NCBI GenBank assembly: GCA_964601865.1
Contig: CAZRPI010000091.1
Location: 1 to 15,223 of the forward strand
Length of the DNA stretch: 15,223 nt
DNA from: Pseudopelobacter sp964601865
Lineage (GTDB): Bacteria > Desulfobacterota > Desulfuromonadia > Geobacterales > Pseudopelobacteraceae
Direction of reading: 5' to 3'
Shown here: one piece after another, positions 1 through 8,298 of the stretch
Layout: each line of letters starts with the position of its first letter
How positions within the stretch are numbered: position 1 is the first letter of the stretch
Notes under the pieces: generated by a model
Told to the model about the DNA's origin: nothing
The model's database searches: none
The model's input: only the letters and a program-made list of their open reading frames with translations
Program-made: the position numbers and the translations under genes

Positions 1-1758
1 GCGGGTGAGGACGTGTTCCTGGTGATGCCGACCGGAGGGGGCAAGTCGCTCTGCTACCAGATCCCGGCGTTGCACCGGGATGGGGTGGCGGTCGTCGTCT
101 CCCCGCTCATCTCCCTGATGAAGGACCAGGTGGACGGCCTGCTGGCCAACGGCGTGCGCGCCGCCTGCCTCAACTCGTCCCTTTCGCCCTCTGAGGCCGG
201 CCGGGTGTCGCTCCTGCTGGAAAGGGGCGAGCTGGACCTGCTCTATGTGGCGCCGGAACGCCTGATGCAGCCCGAGTTCCTGGAACGCCTGCCGACTCTG
301 AAACCGGCGCTGTTCGCCATCGACGAGGCGCACTGCATCTCCCAGTGGGGACATGATTTCCGGCCGGACTACATCAGACTTGGCAGATTGAGGGAACTGT
401 TTCCGATGGTGCCGATCGTGGCCATGACCGCCACCGCCGATCCTGAGACCCGCAAGGATATCGTCAGGCAGCTCGGAATCGGGCGGGCCCGGGTGTTCGT
501 GGCCGGTTTCGACCGCCCCAACATCACCTATACGGTCATCCCGAAGCAGAAGCCCATGGCCCAGCTCCTCTCCTTCCTCAAGGGGCGGAGGAACGAGGCC
601 GGCATCGTCTACGCCCTGAGCAGGAAGCGGGTCGAGCAGGTGGCGGAACGGCTGAGGTCGGCCGGATTTGACGCGGCGGCCTACCACGCAGGTCTTTCCG
701 ATGCGGAGCGGGAACGGGTGCAGGATGCCTTCAGGCGTGACGACCTGCGCATCGTGGTGGCGACGGTGGCTTTCGGCATGGGAATCGACAAGCCTAACGT
801 GCGGTTCGTGGTGCATTACGACCTGCCGAAGAGCGTTGAGAGCTACTACCAGGAGACCGGCCGGGCCGGACGCGACGGGCTTCCATCGGAGGCGCTCATG
901 CTGTTCGGCATGGGCGATGTCATGACGGCCCGCTCGCTGATCGAAAACGGCGAGAACCCCGAGCGGGTGCGGATCGAGCTGCAGAAACTGAACGCCATGG
1001 TGGCCTACGCGGAGGCCCTTACCTGCCGCCGCAGGGCGCTTCTGGCCTACTTCGGCGAGCAGCTCGAGGGGGAGTGCGGCAACTGCGATATCTGCAACGA
1101 TCCGCCCCGGACCTTTGACGCCACCGAGGCGGCCCGAATGGCCCTTTCCTGCGTCTACCGGGTGGGCGAGAGGTTCGGAGTCCGCCATGTGATCGATGTG
1201 TTGCGCGGCGCCAGGGGGCAGCGTATCATGGAGCGGCGCCACGACCGGCTCTCCACCTACGGCATCGGCGCCGACCTTTCGGCCGCCCAGTGGGAAAACA
1301 TCATGCGCCAGCTCATTCATCTGGGCTATCTGAGCCAGGATTTCTCCCGCTTCGGCGCACTTTCCCTGACCCAGGCCGCGCGGCCGGTGCTCAGGGGGGA
1401 AACGCGCGTGATTCTGGGGGAACCGAGGCACGCCGAAGTCCGGACCGGGGATGAATCGTCACGGCGGCCCGGCACAGCGGACAGTGTCCGCGGCGAGCTG
1501 TTCGAGGCCCTGCGGGTCCTGCGCAAGCGGCTGGCCGACGAGGCCGGAGTGCCGCCATTCGTGGTCTTTTCCGACGCGACCCTGCTGGAGATGGCCGGCG
1601 CGCGACCCCGCGACGAACAGGAGCTGCTGGCGATCAGCGGGGTGGGAGAACGGAAACTGAAACTCTACGGCCCCCGCTTTCTTGAAGTGATCGCCGCGCA
1701 TGGTCATGCGCATATGGATTCATGGGAACCAATGAAAAAAATGCCGTATTTAAAATAG
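1..1758 (+). CDS. recQ: ATP-dependent DNA helicase RecQ (5' end cut off)
   Basis: Superfamily 2 DNA helicase that unwinds DNA 3' to 5' in recombination and replication-fork repair. The frame is already open at base 1, so the first few dozen residues (including the Q motif) lie outside the window; 585 residues remain. Visible in order: Walker A PTGGGKS (about residue 10), the DEAH box in IDEAHCISQWGHDFRPDY (about 107), VAMTATA, and the RecQ helicase core ending in QETGRAGRDG. Then comes the four-cysteine zinc site (CRRRALLAYFGE..CGNCDIC), a winged-helix RQC region and a C-terminal HRDC domain (about 500-570). That is the full architecture of E. coli RecQ. It ends 17 nt before the zinc-ribbon gene, probably in the same transcript. 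Identification is from motifs and is secure. Confidence 0.97.
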   Translation, partial: AGEDVFLVMPTGGGKSLCYQIPALHRDGVAVVVSPLISLMKDQVDGLLANGVRAACLNSSLSPSEAGRVSLLLERGELDLLYVAPERLMQPEFLERLPTLKPALFAIDEAHCISQWGHDFRPDYIRLGRLRELFPMVPIVAMTATADPETRKDIVRQLGIGRARVFVAGFDRPNITYTVIPKQKPMAQLLSFLKGRRNEAGIVYALSRKRVEQVAERLRSAGFDAAAYHAGLSDAERERVQDAFRRDDLRIVVATVAFGMGIDKPNVRFVVHYDLPKSVESYYQETGRAGRDGLPSEALMLFGMGDVMTARSLIENGENPERVRIELQKLNAMVAYAEALTCRRRALLAYFGEQLEGECGNCDICNDPPRTFDATEAARMALSCVYRVGERFGVRHVIDVLRGARGQRIMERRHDRLSTYGIGADLSAAQWENIMRQLIHLGYLSQDFSRFGALSLTQAARPVLRGETRVILGEPRHAEVRTGDESSRRPGTADSVRGELFEALRVLRKRLADEAGVPPFVVFSDATLLEMAGARPRDEQELLAISGVGERKLKLYGPRFLEVIAAHGHAHMDSWEPMKKMPYLK

Positions 1759-1775
1759 ATCTACGGAGGTGTTGT

Positions 1776-2423
1776 ATGGGTGAGATGAAGTTCAGCAGAA
1801 ACTACAATGACTGCAGCATCCGCCACGGAACCGGCGCGGGATTCCAGTTCGAGTTCTACTGCGAGAGGTGCAACGACACCTGGAGGAGTTCCTTTGCTCC
1901 CTACCGCAGCGCCCAGGCGTCCGAATGGATCGGGAAGGTATCGAGTTTCGTCGGCGGCATCTTCGGCGGCGCCGGCCAGGTGGTGGACGGGCTCGCCCAG
2001 GCCGGATGGGGCGAGGCCCATGACGCGGAGTTCGCCAAGGCCCTGGAACAGGCGAAACAGCACTTCCACCGTTGCGCCAAATGTCAGAGCTATGTCTGCG
2101 ACGCCTGCTGGAACACCCACAACGGGCTCTGCCTGGAGTGCGCTCCCAGCGCCGAAGTCCAGATCGAATCGGCCCGCGCCCAAGGCAAGGCCGAGAAGGC
2201 TGCTGAACTGGCCCGTGAAGTTGGGCAGAAACAGGCGGAAAAGCTGGATGTGGTCCAGGAACGGCAACTGGTCTGCCCCAGATGCAAAACCGAAACCAAG
2301 GGGGCGAAATTCTGCCCCGAGTGCGGCTTCAATGTCAAGTCGGCGAACCTCACCTGTCCCCTGTGCGGAGTGGAGGCCAAGGGAGCCAAGTTCTGCCCCG
2401 AATGCGGGGCGAAGATATTCTAG
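1776..2423 (+). CDS. Zinc-ribbon protein of unknown function
   Basis: A 215-residue soluble protein with fourteen cysteines in seven CxxC pairs. The start at 1776 is chosen because GGAGGT lies 5 nt upstream; the frame is open further upstream into recQ, but without a comparable site. The N-terminal part has CxxC pairs at residues 29/32, 100/103, 108/111 and 119/122, interrupted by a glycine-rich stretch (about 57-80) that could insert in or lie along a membrane. A charged, probably helical linker follows (125-165). The C-terminus is a double zinc ribbon, C167/C170 with C180/C183 and C194/C197 with C207/C210, whose halves share the repeat KGAKFCPECG, so it arose by tandem duplication. Such ribbons bind nucleic acid or protein partners, but I do not recognise a specific function. 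It sits 31 nt before purQ. Confidence 0.85.
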   Translation: MGEMKFSRNYNDCSIRHGTGAGFQFEFYCERCNDTWRSSFAPYRSAQASEWIGKVSSFVGGIFGGAGQVVDGLAQAGWGEAHDAEFAKALEQAKQHFHRCAKCQSYVCDACWNTHNGLCLECAPSAEVQIESARAQGKAEKAAELAREVGQKQAEKLDVVQERQLVCPRCKTETKGAKFCPECGFNVKSANLTCPLCGVEAKGAKFCPECGAKIF

Positions 2424-2454
2424 TTTATCCAATCAATACTCATGGAGAAGTCAG

Positions 2455-3282
2455 ATGCAGAAAACGCGCGCGATCGTCATTACCGGCAACGGCACCAACT
2501 GCGAGATGGAGGCGGCCCACGCCTGCCGTCTGGGGGGCTTTGACGAAGCGGTTATTGCCCACATAGCCGAGATCCTTTCCGGAGAAATCAGGCTGGATGA
2601 TTTCCATTTCCTCAATCTCACCGGAGGGTTTCTGGACGGCGACGACCTGGGGAGCGCCAAGGCCCAGGCCAATCGCCTGCGGTACGCCACCGTTGCGGGA
2701 ACGGGGGAGAAGCTGGTGGATCAGTTTCTGCGTTTCATCGCCGGCGGCAAGCTCATCCTGGGGGTCTGCAACGGCTTCCAGCTGATGGTCAAGATGGGAG
2801 TCCTGCCGGGAATGGACGGCAACCACCTCAACCAGACCGTGACCCTGACCCACAACGACTGCGGCCGCTTCCAGAACCGCTGGGTTTATCTCAAGGCGGA
2901 CCCGGCGTCTCCCTGCGTTTTCACCAGGGGGATCGAGAGGGGGATCTACCTTCCCATGCGCCATGGCGAAGGTAAGTTCGTCTGCGATTCGGAGGAGACT
3001 CTGGGCGAAATCGAACGCCGGAATCTGGCGGTTTTCAAGTATTCCGACGCCGGTTATGGCGCGCCCACCATGGAGTTTCCGCTCAATCCCAACGGTTCCG
3101 TCAACGCCATCGCCGGAATCTGCGATCCCAGCGGCCGCCTGATGGGGTTGATGCCCCATCCCGAGGCTTTCGTGCACTATACCCAGCATCCGCGCTGGAC
3201 GCGCGAACAACTGCCGGAAGAAGGGGACGGACTGATTCTGTACAAAAACGCGGCGGAGTATGTACGCGCCAATCTGCTGTAA
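2455..3282 (+). CDS. purQ: Phosphoribosylformylglycinamidine synthase, glutaminase subunit PurQ
   Basis: Class I glutamine amidotransferase subunit that releases ammonia from glutamine for the PurL-catalysed fourth step of purine synthesis (FGAR to FGAM), in the cytoplasm. The 275 residues carry the nucleophile C105 in GVCNGFQ, the PurQ-specific stretch MRHGEGKF (168-175), and the catalytic H235 and E237 in PHPEAF. The N-terminus (AIVITGNGTNCE) is typical. The start at 2455 follows a GGAGAAG site; the frame is open well upstream, but that part only reads across the zinc-ribbon gene out of frame. It is some 40-50 residues longer than the usual small PurQ and resembles the glutaminase domain of large, fused PurL. 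PurL and PurS are not in the window. purF follows after 32 nt. Confidence 0.93.
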   Translation: MQKTRAIVITGNGTNCEMEAAHACRLGGFDEAVIAHIAEILSGEIRLDDFHFLNLTGGFLDGDDLGSAKAQANRLRYATVAGTGEKLVDQFLRFIAGGKLILGVCNGFQLMVKMGVLPGMDGNHLNQTVTLTHNDCGRFQNRWVYLKADPASPCVFTRGIERGIYLPMRHGEGKFVCDSEETLGEIERRNLAVFKYSDAGYGAPTMEFPLNPNGSVNAIAGICDPSGRLMGLMPHPEAFVHYTQHPRWTREQLPEEGDGLILYKNAAEYVRANLL

Positions 3283-3314
3283 TCCCAGGTATCAATGTGT
3301 AAGGAGCATGGTTC

Positions 3315-4734
<1,420 letters not shown>

Positions 4735-4742
<8 letters not shown>

Positions 4743-5283
4743 CCGCGAAAAACTAAAACGGATTGTCCGGGAACTTTCCTATGAAAACCGGAAGGTGCTC
4801 CTGGCGTCGGGACGGGAGAGCGATTTTTATTTCGACGGCAAACAGACCACCCTCCACGCGGAGGGGGGATTCCTCACCGGCCGGCTTTTCTACGAGGCAA
4901 TCAGAGATATCGAGGGAGTGCAGGCTGTCGGCGGCATCACTCTGGGTGCCGATCCCATCGCGACCGCCACCTCCATTGCCGCCCATCTGGACGGCAGGAG
5001 CCTCCACGCCTTTATCATCCGCAAGGAACCAAAGGGGCACGGGACCGGCCAGTGGCTGGAGGGGCGCAAGAATCTCCCTCCGGGTACGCGGGTCGTCATC
5101 GTGGAGGATGTGGTCACCACCGGCGGTTCATCCCTGAAGGCCGTGCGCCGCGCGGAGCAGGAGGGACTTGAGGTGCTGGGTATAGTGGCCCTGGTGGATC
5201 GTGAGGAGGGTGGTCGCGAGAACATCGAGGCCGAAGGGTACTGGCTGAGGACCATCTTCACCAAATCCCAGATCACAGGTTGA
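4735..5283 (+). CDS. pyrE: Orotate phosphoribosyltransferase PyrE
   Basis: Transfers ribose phosphate from PRPP to orotate, giving OMP in pyrimidine synthesis. The 182 residues show the PRPP-binding motif VVIVEDVVTTGGSS (120-133), the flexible catalytic loop RKEPKGHGTGQWLEG (96-110), and an N-terminal substrate region LLASGRESDFYFDGKQ. Length is at the short end for the family but nothing is missing. It begins inside the end of purF and its TGA overlaps the next ATG (TGATG), so it is translationally linked on both sides. The pairing of a purine and a pyrimidine PRPP-using enzyme in one operon fits shared demand for nucleotides. Another purine-type phosphoribosyltransferase is possible but less likely given the orotate-type loop. 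Confidence 0.92.
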
Positions 5284-6380
5284 TGGCAGCCAGACAGCGC
5301 CTCGACAGACTCATGGCGGAGCGGGGGCTGGCCCCTTCAAGGGAGAAGGCCCAGGCCCTGATCATGGCCGGACAGGTGGTTGTCGACGACCATGTGGTGG
5401 ACAAGCCCGGAAGACAGGTCTCCTCCGATGTAAATATCCGGATCAGGGGAGAGACCCTTCCCTACGTGGGCCGGGGCGGACTCAAGCTGAGAAGGGCGCT
5501 GGACGAGTTCGGCATCGATGTGACCGGCCTTACGGCGCTGGATGTGGGCGCATCCACCGGCGGTTTCACCGATTGTCTCCTGCAGGCCGGTGCTTCCAGG
5601 GTTTTCGCCGTGGATGTGGGGTACGGCCAGCTGGCCTGGAAGCTGCGCCAGGACCCCAGGGTCGTCAACATGGAACGGGTGAATATCCGTTACCTGGCCC
5701 CGGAGCAGCTTGGCTGCGCGCCGGATCTGGCGGTGATCGACGCATCATTCATCTCGCTGGCCAAGGTGTTGCCGGCCACCCTGGGTCTCATCAGGCCCGG
5801 AGGCCGTATCATCGCCCTGATCAAGCCGCAGTTCGAGGTGGGGAGGGGCGAGGTCGGCAAAGGGGGAATTGTCCGCGACCCGGCCGCCCATGAAAAGGCC
5901 ATCGAGGGAGTCCGCCAGACGGCGTTGAGTCTGGGGCTGACCGTTGCCGGACTGTGTGATTCGCCCATTACGGGCGCGGATGGCAACCGGGAGTTCCTGA
6001 TCCTGCTTGAGTCAAATGTTATGAAGGAGGCTGATGTGGAGGAGTGCATTTTCTGCAGAATCATCCGCGGGGAAATCCCTTCGCGCAAGGTTTACGAGGA
6101 TGACCTGGTCCTCGTGATCGAGGACGTGGCGCCCAGGGCGCCGCTGCATCTGCTGCTGATACCGAAGCGGCATTTTGTCAACTGTCTGGATATGACCGAA
6201 CGGGATGACGCGCTGGTCGGTTTCATCTTCAGGAAGGCGGGGGAGATAGCGCGTGATAAGGGGTATGACGGAGCAGGTTTCAGGGTGGTGCAGAACAACG
6301 GCGCCGGAGCGGGGCAATCGGTTTTTCACATCCATTTTCACCTGCTGGCAGGACGGCCGTTCGCCTGGCCCCCGGGGTAG
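5283..6380 (+). CDS. tlyA: TlyA-type rRNA 2'-O-methyltransferase reading in frame into a HIT-family domain
   Basis: Residues 1-245 are a complete TlyA: an S4 RNA-binding domain (about 4-60, RLDRLMAERGLAPSREKA) and an FtsJ-type methyltransferase domain with the SAM loop ALDVGASTGGFTD (85-97). The catalytic tetrad is K68, D153, K181 and E237. Known TlyA proteins methylate ribosomal RNA (cytidine 2'-OH); the old name hemolysin is misleading. TlyA normally ends shortly after the GNREFLILL segment, but here no stop follows and the frame runs on into a 114-residue HIT domain, giving 365 residues. The ATG at 5283 overlaps the pyrE stop; a TTG one codon upstream is less likely. Either a true fusion is made, or the HIT part is translated mainly from its own start (see the entry at 6036), or one base is in error in the tlyA tail. 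Confidence 0.88.
   Translation: MAARQRLDRLMAERGLAPSREKAQALIMAGQVVVDDHVVDKPGRQVSSDVNIRIRGETLPYVGRGGLKLRRALDEFGIDVTGLTALDVGASTGGFTDCLLQAGASRVFAVDVGYGQLAWKLRQDPRVVNMERVNIRYLAPEQLGCAPDLAVIDASFISLAKVLPATLGLIRPGGRIIALIKPQFEVGRGEVGKGGIVRDPAAHEKAIEGVRQTALSLGLTVAGLCDSPITGADGNREFLILLESNVMKEADVEECIFCRIIRGEIPSRKVYEDDLVLVIEDVAPRAPLHLLLIPKRHFVNCLDMTERDDALVGFIFRKAGEIARDKGYDGAGFRVVQNNGAGAGQSVFHIHFHLLAGRPFAWPPG
6024..6030 (+). promoter_or_regulatory. Strong Shine-Dalgarno site for the HIT gene inside the tlyA frame
   Basis: AAGGAGG, a full match to the anti-Shine-Dalgarno core, followed by 5 nt and an in-frame GTG. An ATG at 6021 overlaps it and has no site of its own. It decides the start of the HIT product and argues that a separate HIT protein is still made. 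Confidence 0.8.
6036..6380 (+). CDS. HIT-family nucleotide hydrolase, internal GTG start
   Basis: Histidine-triad protein of the Hint/HinT type, acting on nucleoside phosphoramidates or similar nucleotide conjugates. From the GTG at 6036 it is 114 residues, the usual length for the family, and starts MEECIFCRIIRGEIPSRKVY, a normal HIT N-terminus with CxxC at 4/7. The triad is H98-I-H100-F-H102 in QSVFHIHFHLLAGR, with KRHF at 44-47. A full AAGGAGG lies 5 nt before the GTG, which strongly supports initiation here even though the frame is continuous with tlyA. Substrate cannot be told from sequence. It is the second-to-last gene of the block. Confidence 0.85.
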   Translation: MEECIFCRIIRGEIPSRKVYEDDLVLVIEDVAPRAPLHLLLIPKRHFVNCLDMTERDDALVGFIFRKAGEIARDKGYDGAGFRVVQNNGAGAGQSVFHIHFHLLAGRPFAWPPG

Positions 6381-6395
6381 ATATTGGAGGGAGTC

Positions 6396-6890
6396 ATGAA
6401 AATATTGCTTGTAGCCGGAATACTGCTGGCGCTGGTTGCGCCGCTGAGAGCGGAGACCTATTCCTGGATGGATGATGGCGGGACCTTCCACTTCACGGAG
6501 GATTATTCCAGGATCCCCAGGAAGTACCGCAAGAGGGTGAACCGGCGGGACGATCTGTCGTCCGGGGAGACGAAGGCTTCCACTGCGTCCGTTTCCGAGA
6601 AGGCGGACGCGAAGAGTGCGGCGGCGCAACAGCTTGTGGATGGCAAGACCGAAGATGAATGGCGGAGCGAACTGACGACCCGGGAGCGTGAGCTGACGCG
6701 ACTGGAGGGTGTCCTGGAGCATCTGCAGAAACAGGTCAAGTCGGATAACGATCTTACCCGCGAACGTCTCCGTGAGCTGACCAGGGAGTACAACGAGGCT
6801 CGCGAAACCTACAACGGCAAGTATGCGGCCTATAGCGACCTTCTGGAGTCGGCGCGTAAGGCCGGATTCACGGTCACCATGAAGAAATGA
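6396..6890 (+). CDS. Exported DUF4124-type protein with C-terminal coiled coil
   Basis: 164 residues. Residues 1-19 are a signal peptide (KILLVAGILLALVAPLRA, likely cut before ETYSW), so it is probably periplasmic. Residues 20-45 (YSWMDDGGTFHFTEDYSRIP) match the short DUF4124 motif, common at the N-terminus of secreted proteins in Geobacter relatives. A low-complexity linker follows, then a highly charged heptad-like helix at about 88-150 (ELTTRERELTRLEGVLEHLQ), probably a coiled coil. GGAGG lies 5 nt before the ATG. It follows the HIT gene by 15 nt and is the last gene before a hairpin. The molecular role is unknown; the family call is from pattern memory. Confidence 0.82.
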   Translation: MKILLVAGILLALVAPLRAETYSWMDDGGTFHFTEDYSRIPRKYRKRVNRRDDLSSGETKASTASVSEKADAKSAAAQQLVDGKTEDEWRSELTTRERELTRLEGVLEHLQKQVKSDNDLTRERLRELTREYNEARETYNGKYAAYSDLLESARKAGFTVTMKK

Positions 6891-6909
6891 CCGCTTCACG
6901 CGGAAGCAC

Positions 6910-6941
6910 AACGGCCCGGCGGGATTTCCCACCGGGCCGTT
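6910..6941. terminator. Hairpin between convergent genes, likely bidirectional terminator
   Basis: Fourteen-position inverted repeat with one mismatch (AACGGCCCGGCGGG against CCCACCGGGCCGTT) around a 4-nt loop. It stands between the convergent DUF4124 and Nramp genes. The T-rich tails are weak on both sides, so it may be an imperfect or factor-assisted terminator. Confidence 0.7.
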
Positions 6942-6983
6942 CCGTTTGTGCGGGGTGATCCGGCTGCCGTTCCGACTGGCTCG

Positions 6984-8282
6984 CTAGAAGGAGAGGAGCT
7001 TCCTGATGACTCCCGGCAGCGCCATGTCTACGGTCATGAGGATGGTCATGATGATCATGGCAACCACGGTAAACCAGGCGATGACGTTGAAGACGGGGCC
7101 GTTGACGAAGTCTCCCATCAGGTTCCGGTCATTGATAAGCAGGATCATGAACAGCAGCACGAAGGGGAGTACCGCACCGTTGACCACCTGGGAGATGAAC
7201 ATGATCATCACCAACGGCGCGTCGGGGATAAGAATGAGGGCTACGCTGATGATGATGATGACGGTGAAGAGCCAGAAGAACTGGGGCGCCTGCTCGAAGT
7301 CCTTGTCCACGCCAGATTCCCAGCCCATGCCCTCGCAGATGTAGAACGCCGTGGAAAGCGGCAGGATACAGGCGCCGAAGAGCGAGGCGTTGAACAGTCC
7401 GAAGGCGAACAGGGACGAGGCGTATCTGCCCACCAGCGGCTTCAGCGCCAGGGCCGCGTCGGCAGCGGTCTCGACCTTGAGTCCCTGCATGTGGATGGTG
7501 GAGGCGCAGGCAACCATGATGAAGACTGCCACCACAATGGCCAGGATGCAGCCGACGATCACGTCCAGCCGGCAGAAGCCGTACTGCTCCGCGGTGATCC
7601 CCTTTTCCACCACCGCCGACTGCTGGTAGAACTGCATCCAGGGGGCGATGGTGGTGCCGACGATGCCGATCAGGGTCATGATGAAGGCGCTGTCGGAGTT
7701 AACCACCGGGGTGACGCTGGCCTTGAGAACAACATCCCATCTGGGACCGGCCAGAAAGGCCGCTACCGGGTATGAGATGTATACCAAACAGGCCACCAGG
7801 AAGACCTTCTCCACGGTTTTGTAGGAGCCCTTGACAATCAGCAGCCAGACCATGACGGCGCAGAACGGCACCGTCAGGTACTTGCTGAGGCCGAAGATCT
7901 CCAGGCTGGCGGCGATACCGGCGAACTCGGAGATGGAGTTGCCCATGTTGGTCAGGAACAGGGCGATCATGACGTAGAAGGTGACCTTGACGCCGAACGA
8001 TTCCCGGATGAGGTCGGAAAGCCCCTTGCCGGTGACAGCGCCCATGCGGGCGCACATCTCCTGAACCACCACCAGGGCGATGGTGGTGGGGATCATCATC
8101 CAGAGGACGTCGTAGCCGTAGTTGGCCGCCGCCAGCGAATAGGTGGTGATGCCGCCGGCGTCGTTGTCCACGTTGGCAGTGATGATACCCGGACCGAGAA
8201 TGGCCAGAAAGATCAGCACATTCCTCAGGCTGATGTTTTTCAGCGGTTTCAGAAACCTGAATTGCGAGATTCGGCTGAACAT
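6984..8282 (-). CDS. Nramp-family divalent metal transporter with non-canonical motifs, probable Mg2+ transporter
   Basis: A 432-residue polytopic membrane protein with about 11 hydrophobic segments, the Nramp (SLC11) length. Start MFSRISQF at 8282 is chosen because it lies 16 nt past the stop of the upstream gene; a start at 8351 would overlap that gene by 50 nt. In helix 1 the usual DPGN is DAGG (D41-G44, within GPGIITANVDNDAGG). In helix 6 the usual MPH is APW (A213-W215, within GIVGTTIAPWMQFYQQ). The metal-coordinating Asp is kept but Asn and Met are lost. Loss of the Met that favours soft transition metals is the kind of change described for Nramp-related magnesium transporters (NRMT). 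Its operon partner (MgtE_N/CBS) and the M-box riboswitch upstream both point to Mg2+. Mn2+ transport cannot be excluded. Confidence 0.9.
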   Translation of the reverse strand: MFSRISQFRFLKPLKNISLRNVLIFLAILGPGIITANVDNDAGGITTYSLAAANYGYDVLWMMIPTTIALVVVQEMCARMGAVTGKGLSDLIRESFGVKVTFYVMIALFLTNMGNSISEFAGIAASLEIFGLSKYLTVPFCAVMVWLLIVKGSYKTVEKVFLVACLVYISYPVAAFLAGPRWDVVLKASVTPVVNSDSAFIMTLIGIVGTTIAPWMQFYQQSAVVEKGITAEQYGFCRLDVIVGCILAIVVAVFIMVACASTIHMQGLKVETAADAALALKPLVGRYASSLFAFGLFNASLFGACILPLSTAFYICEGMGWESGVDKDFEQAPQFFWLFTVIIIISVALILIPDAPLVMIMFISQVVNGAVLPFVLLFMILLINDRNLMGDFVNGPVFNVIAWFTVVAMIIMTILMTVDMALPGVIRKLLSF

Positions 8283-8298
8283 AAGATAACCTGTCAGA

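Noticed and set aside
1807..2454. Upstream extension of the purQ frame
   Set aside because: It reads the zinc-ribbon gene out of frame, giving a Pro/Arg/Ser-rich sequence without PurQ similarity; the ATG at 2455 has a ribosome site.
6012..6932. Minus-strand open frame of 306 residues
   Set aside because: It lies antisense to the HIT and DUF4124 genes and across the terminator hairpin; no recognisable domain.
6948..7775. Plus-strand open frame of 275 residues rich in Asp, His and Gly
   Set aside because: Composition is that of the reverse complement of membrane-helix codons; it lies wholly across from the Nramp gene.
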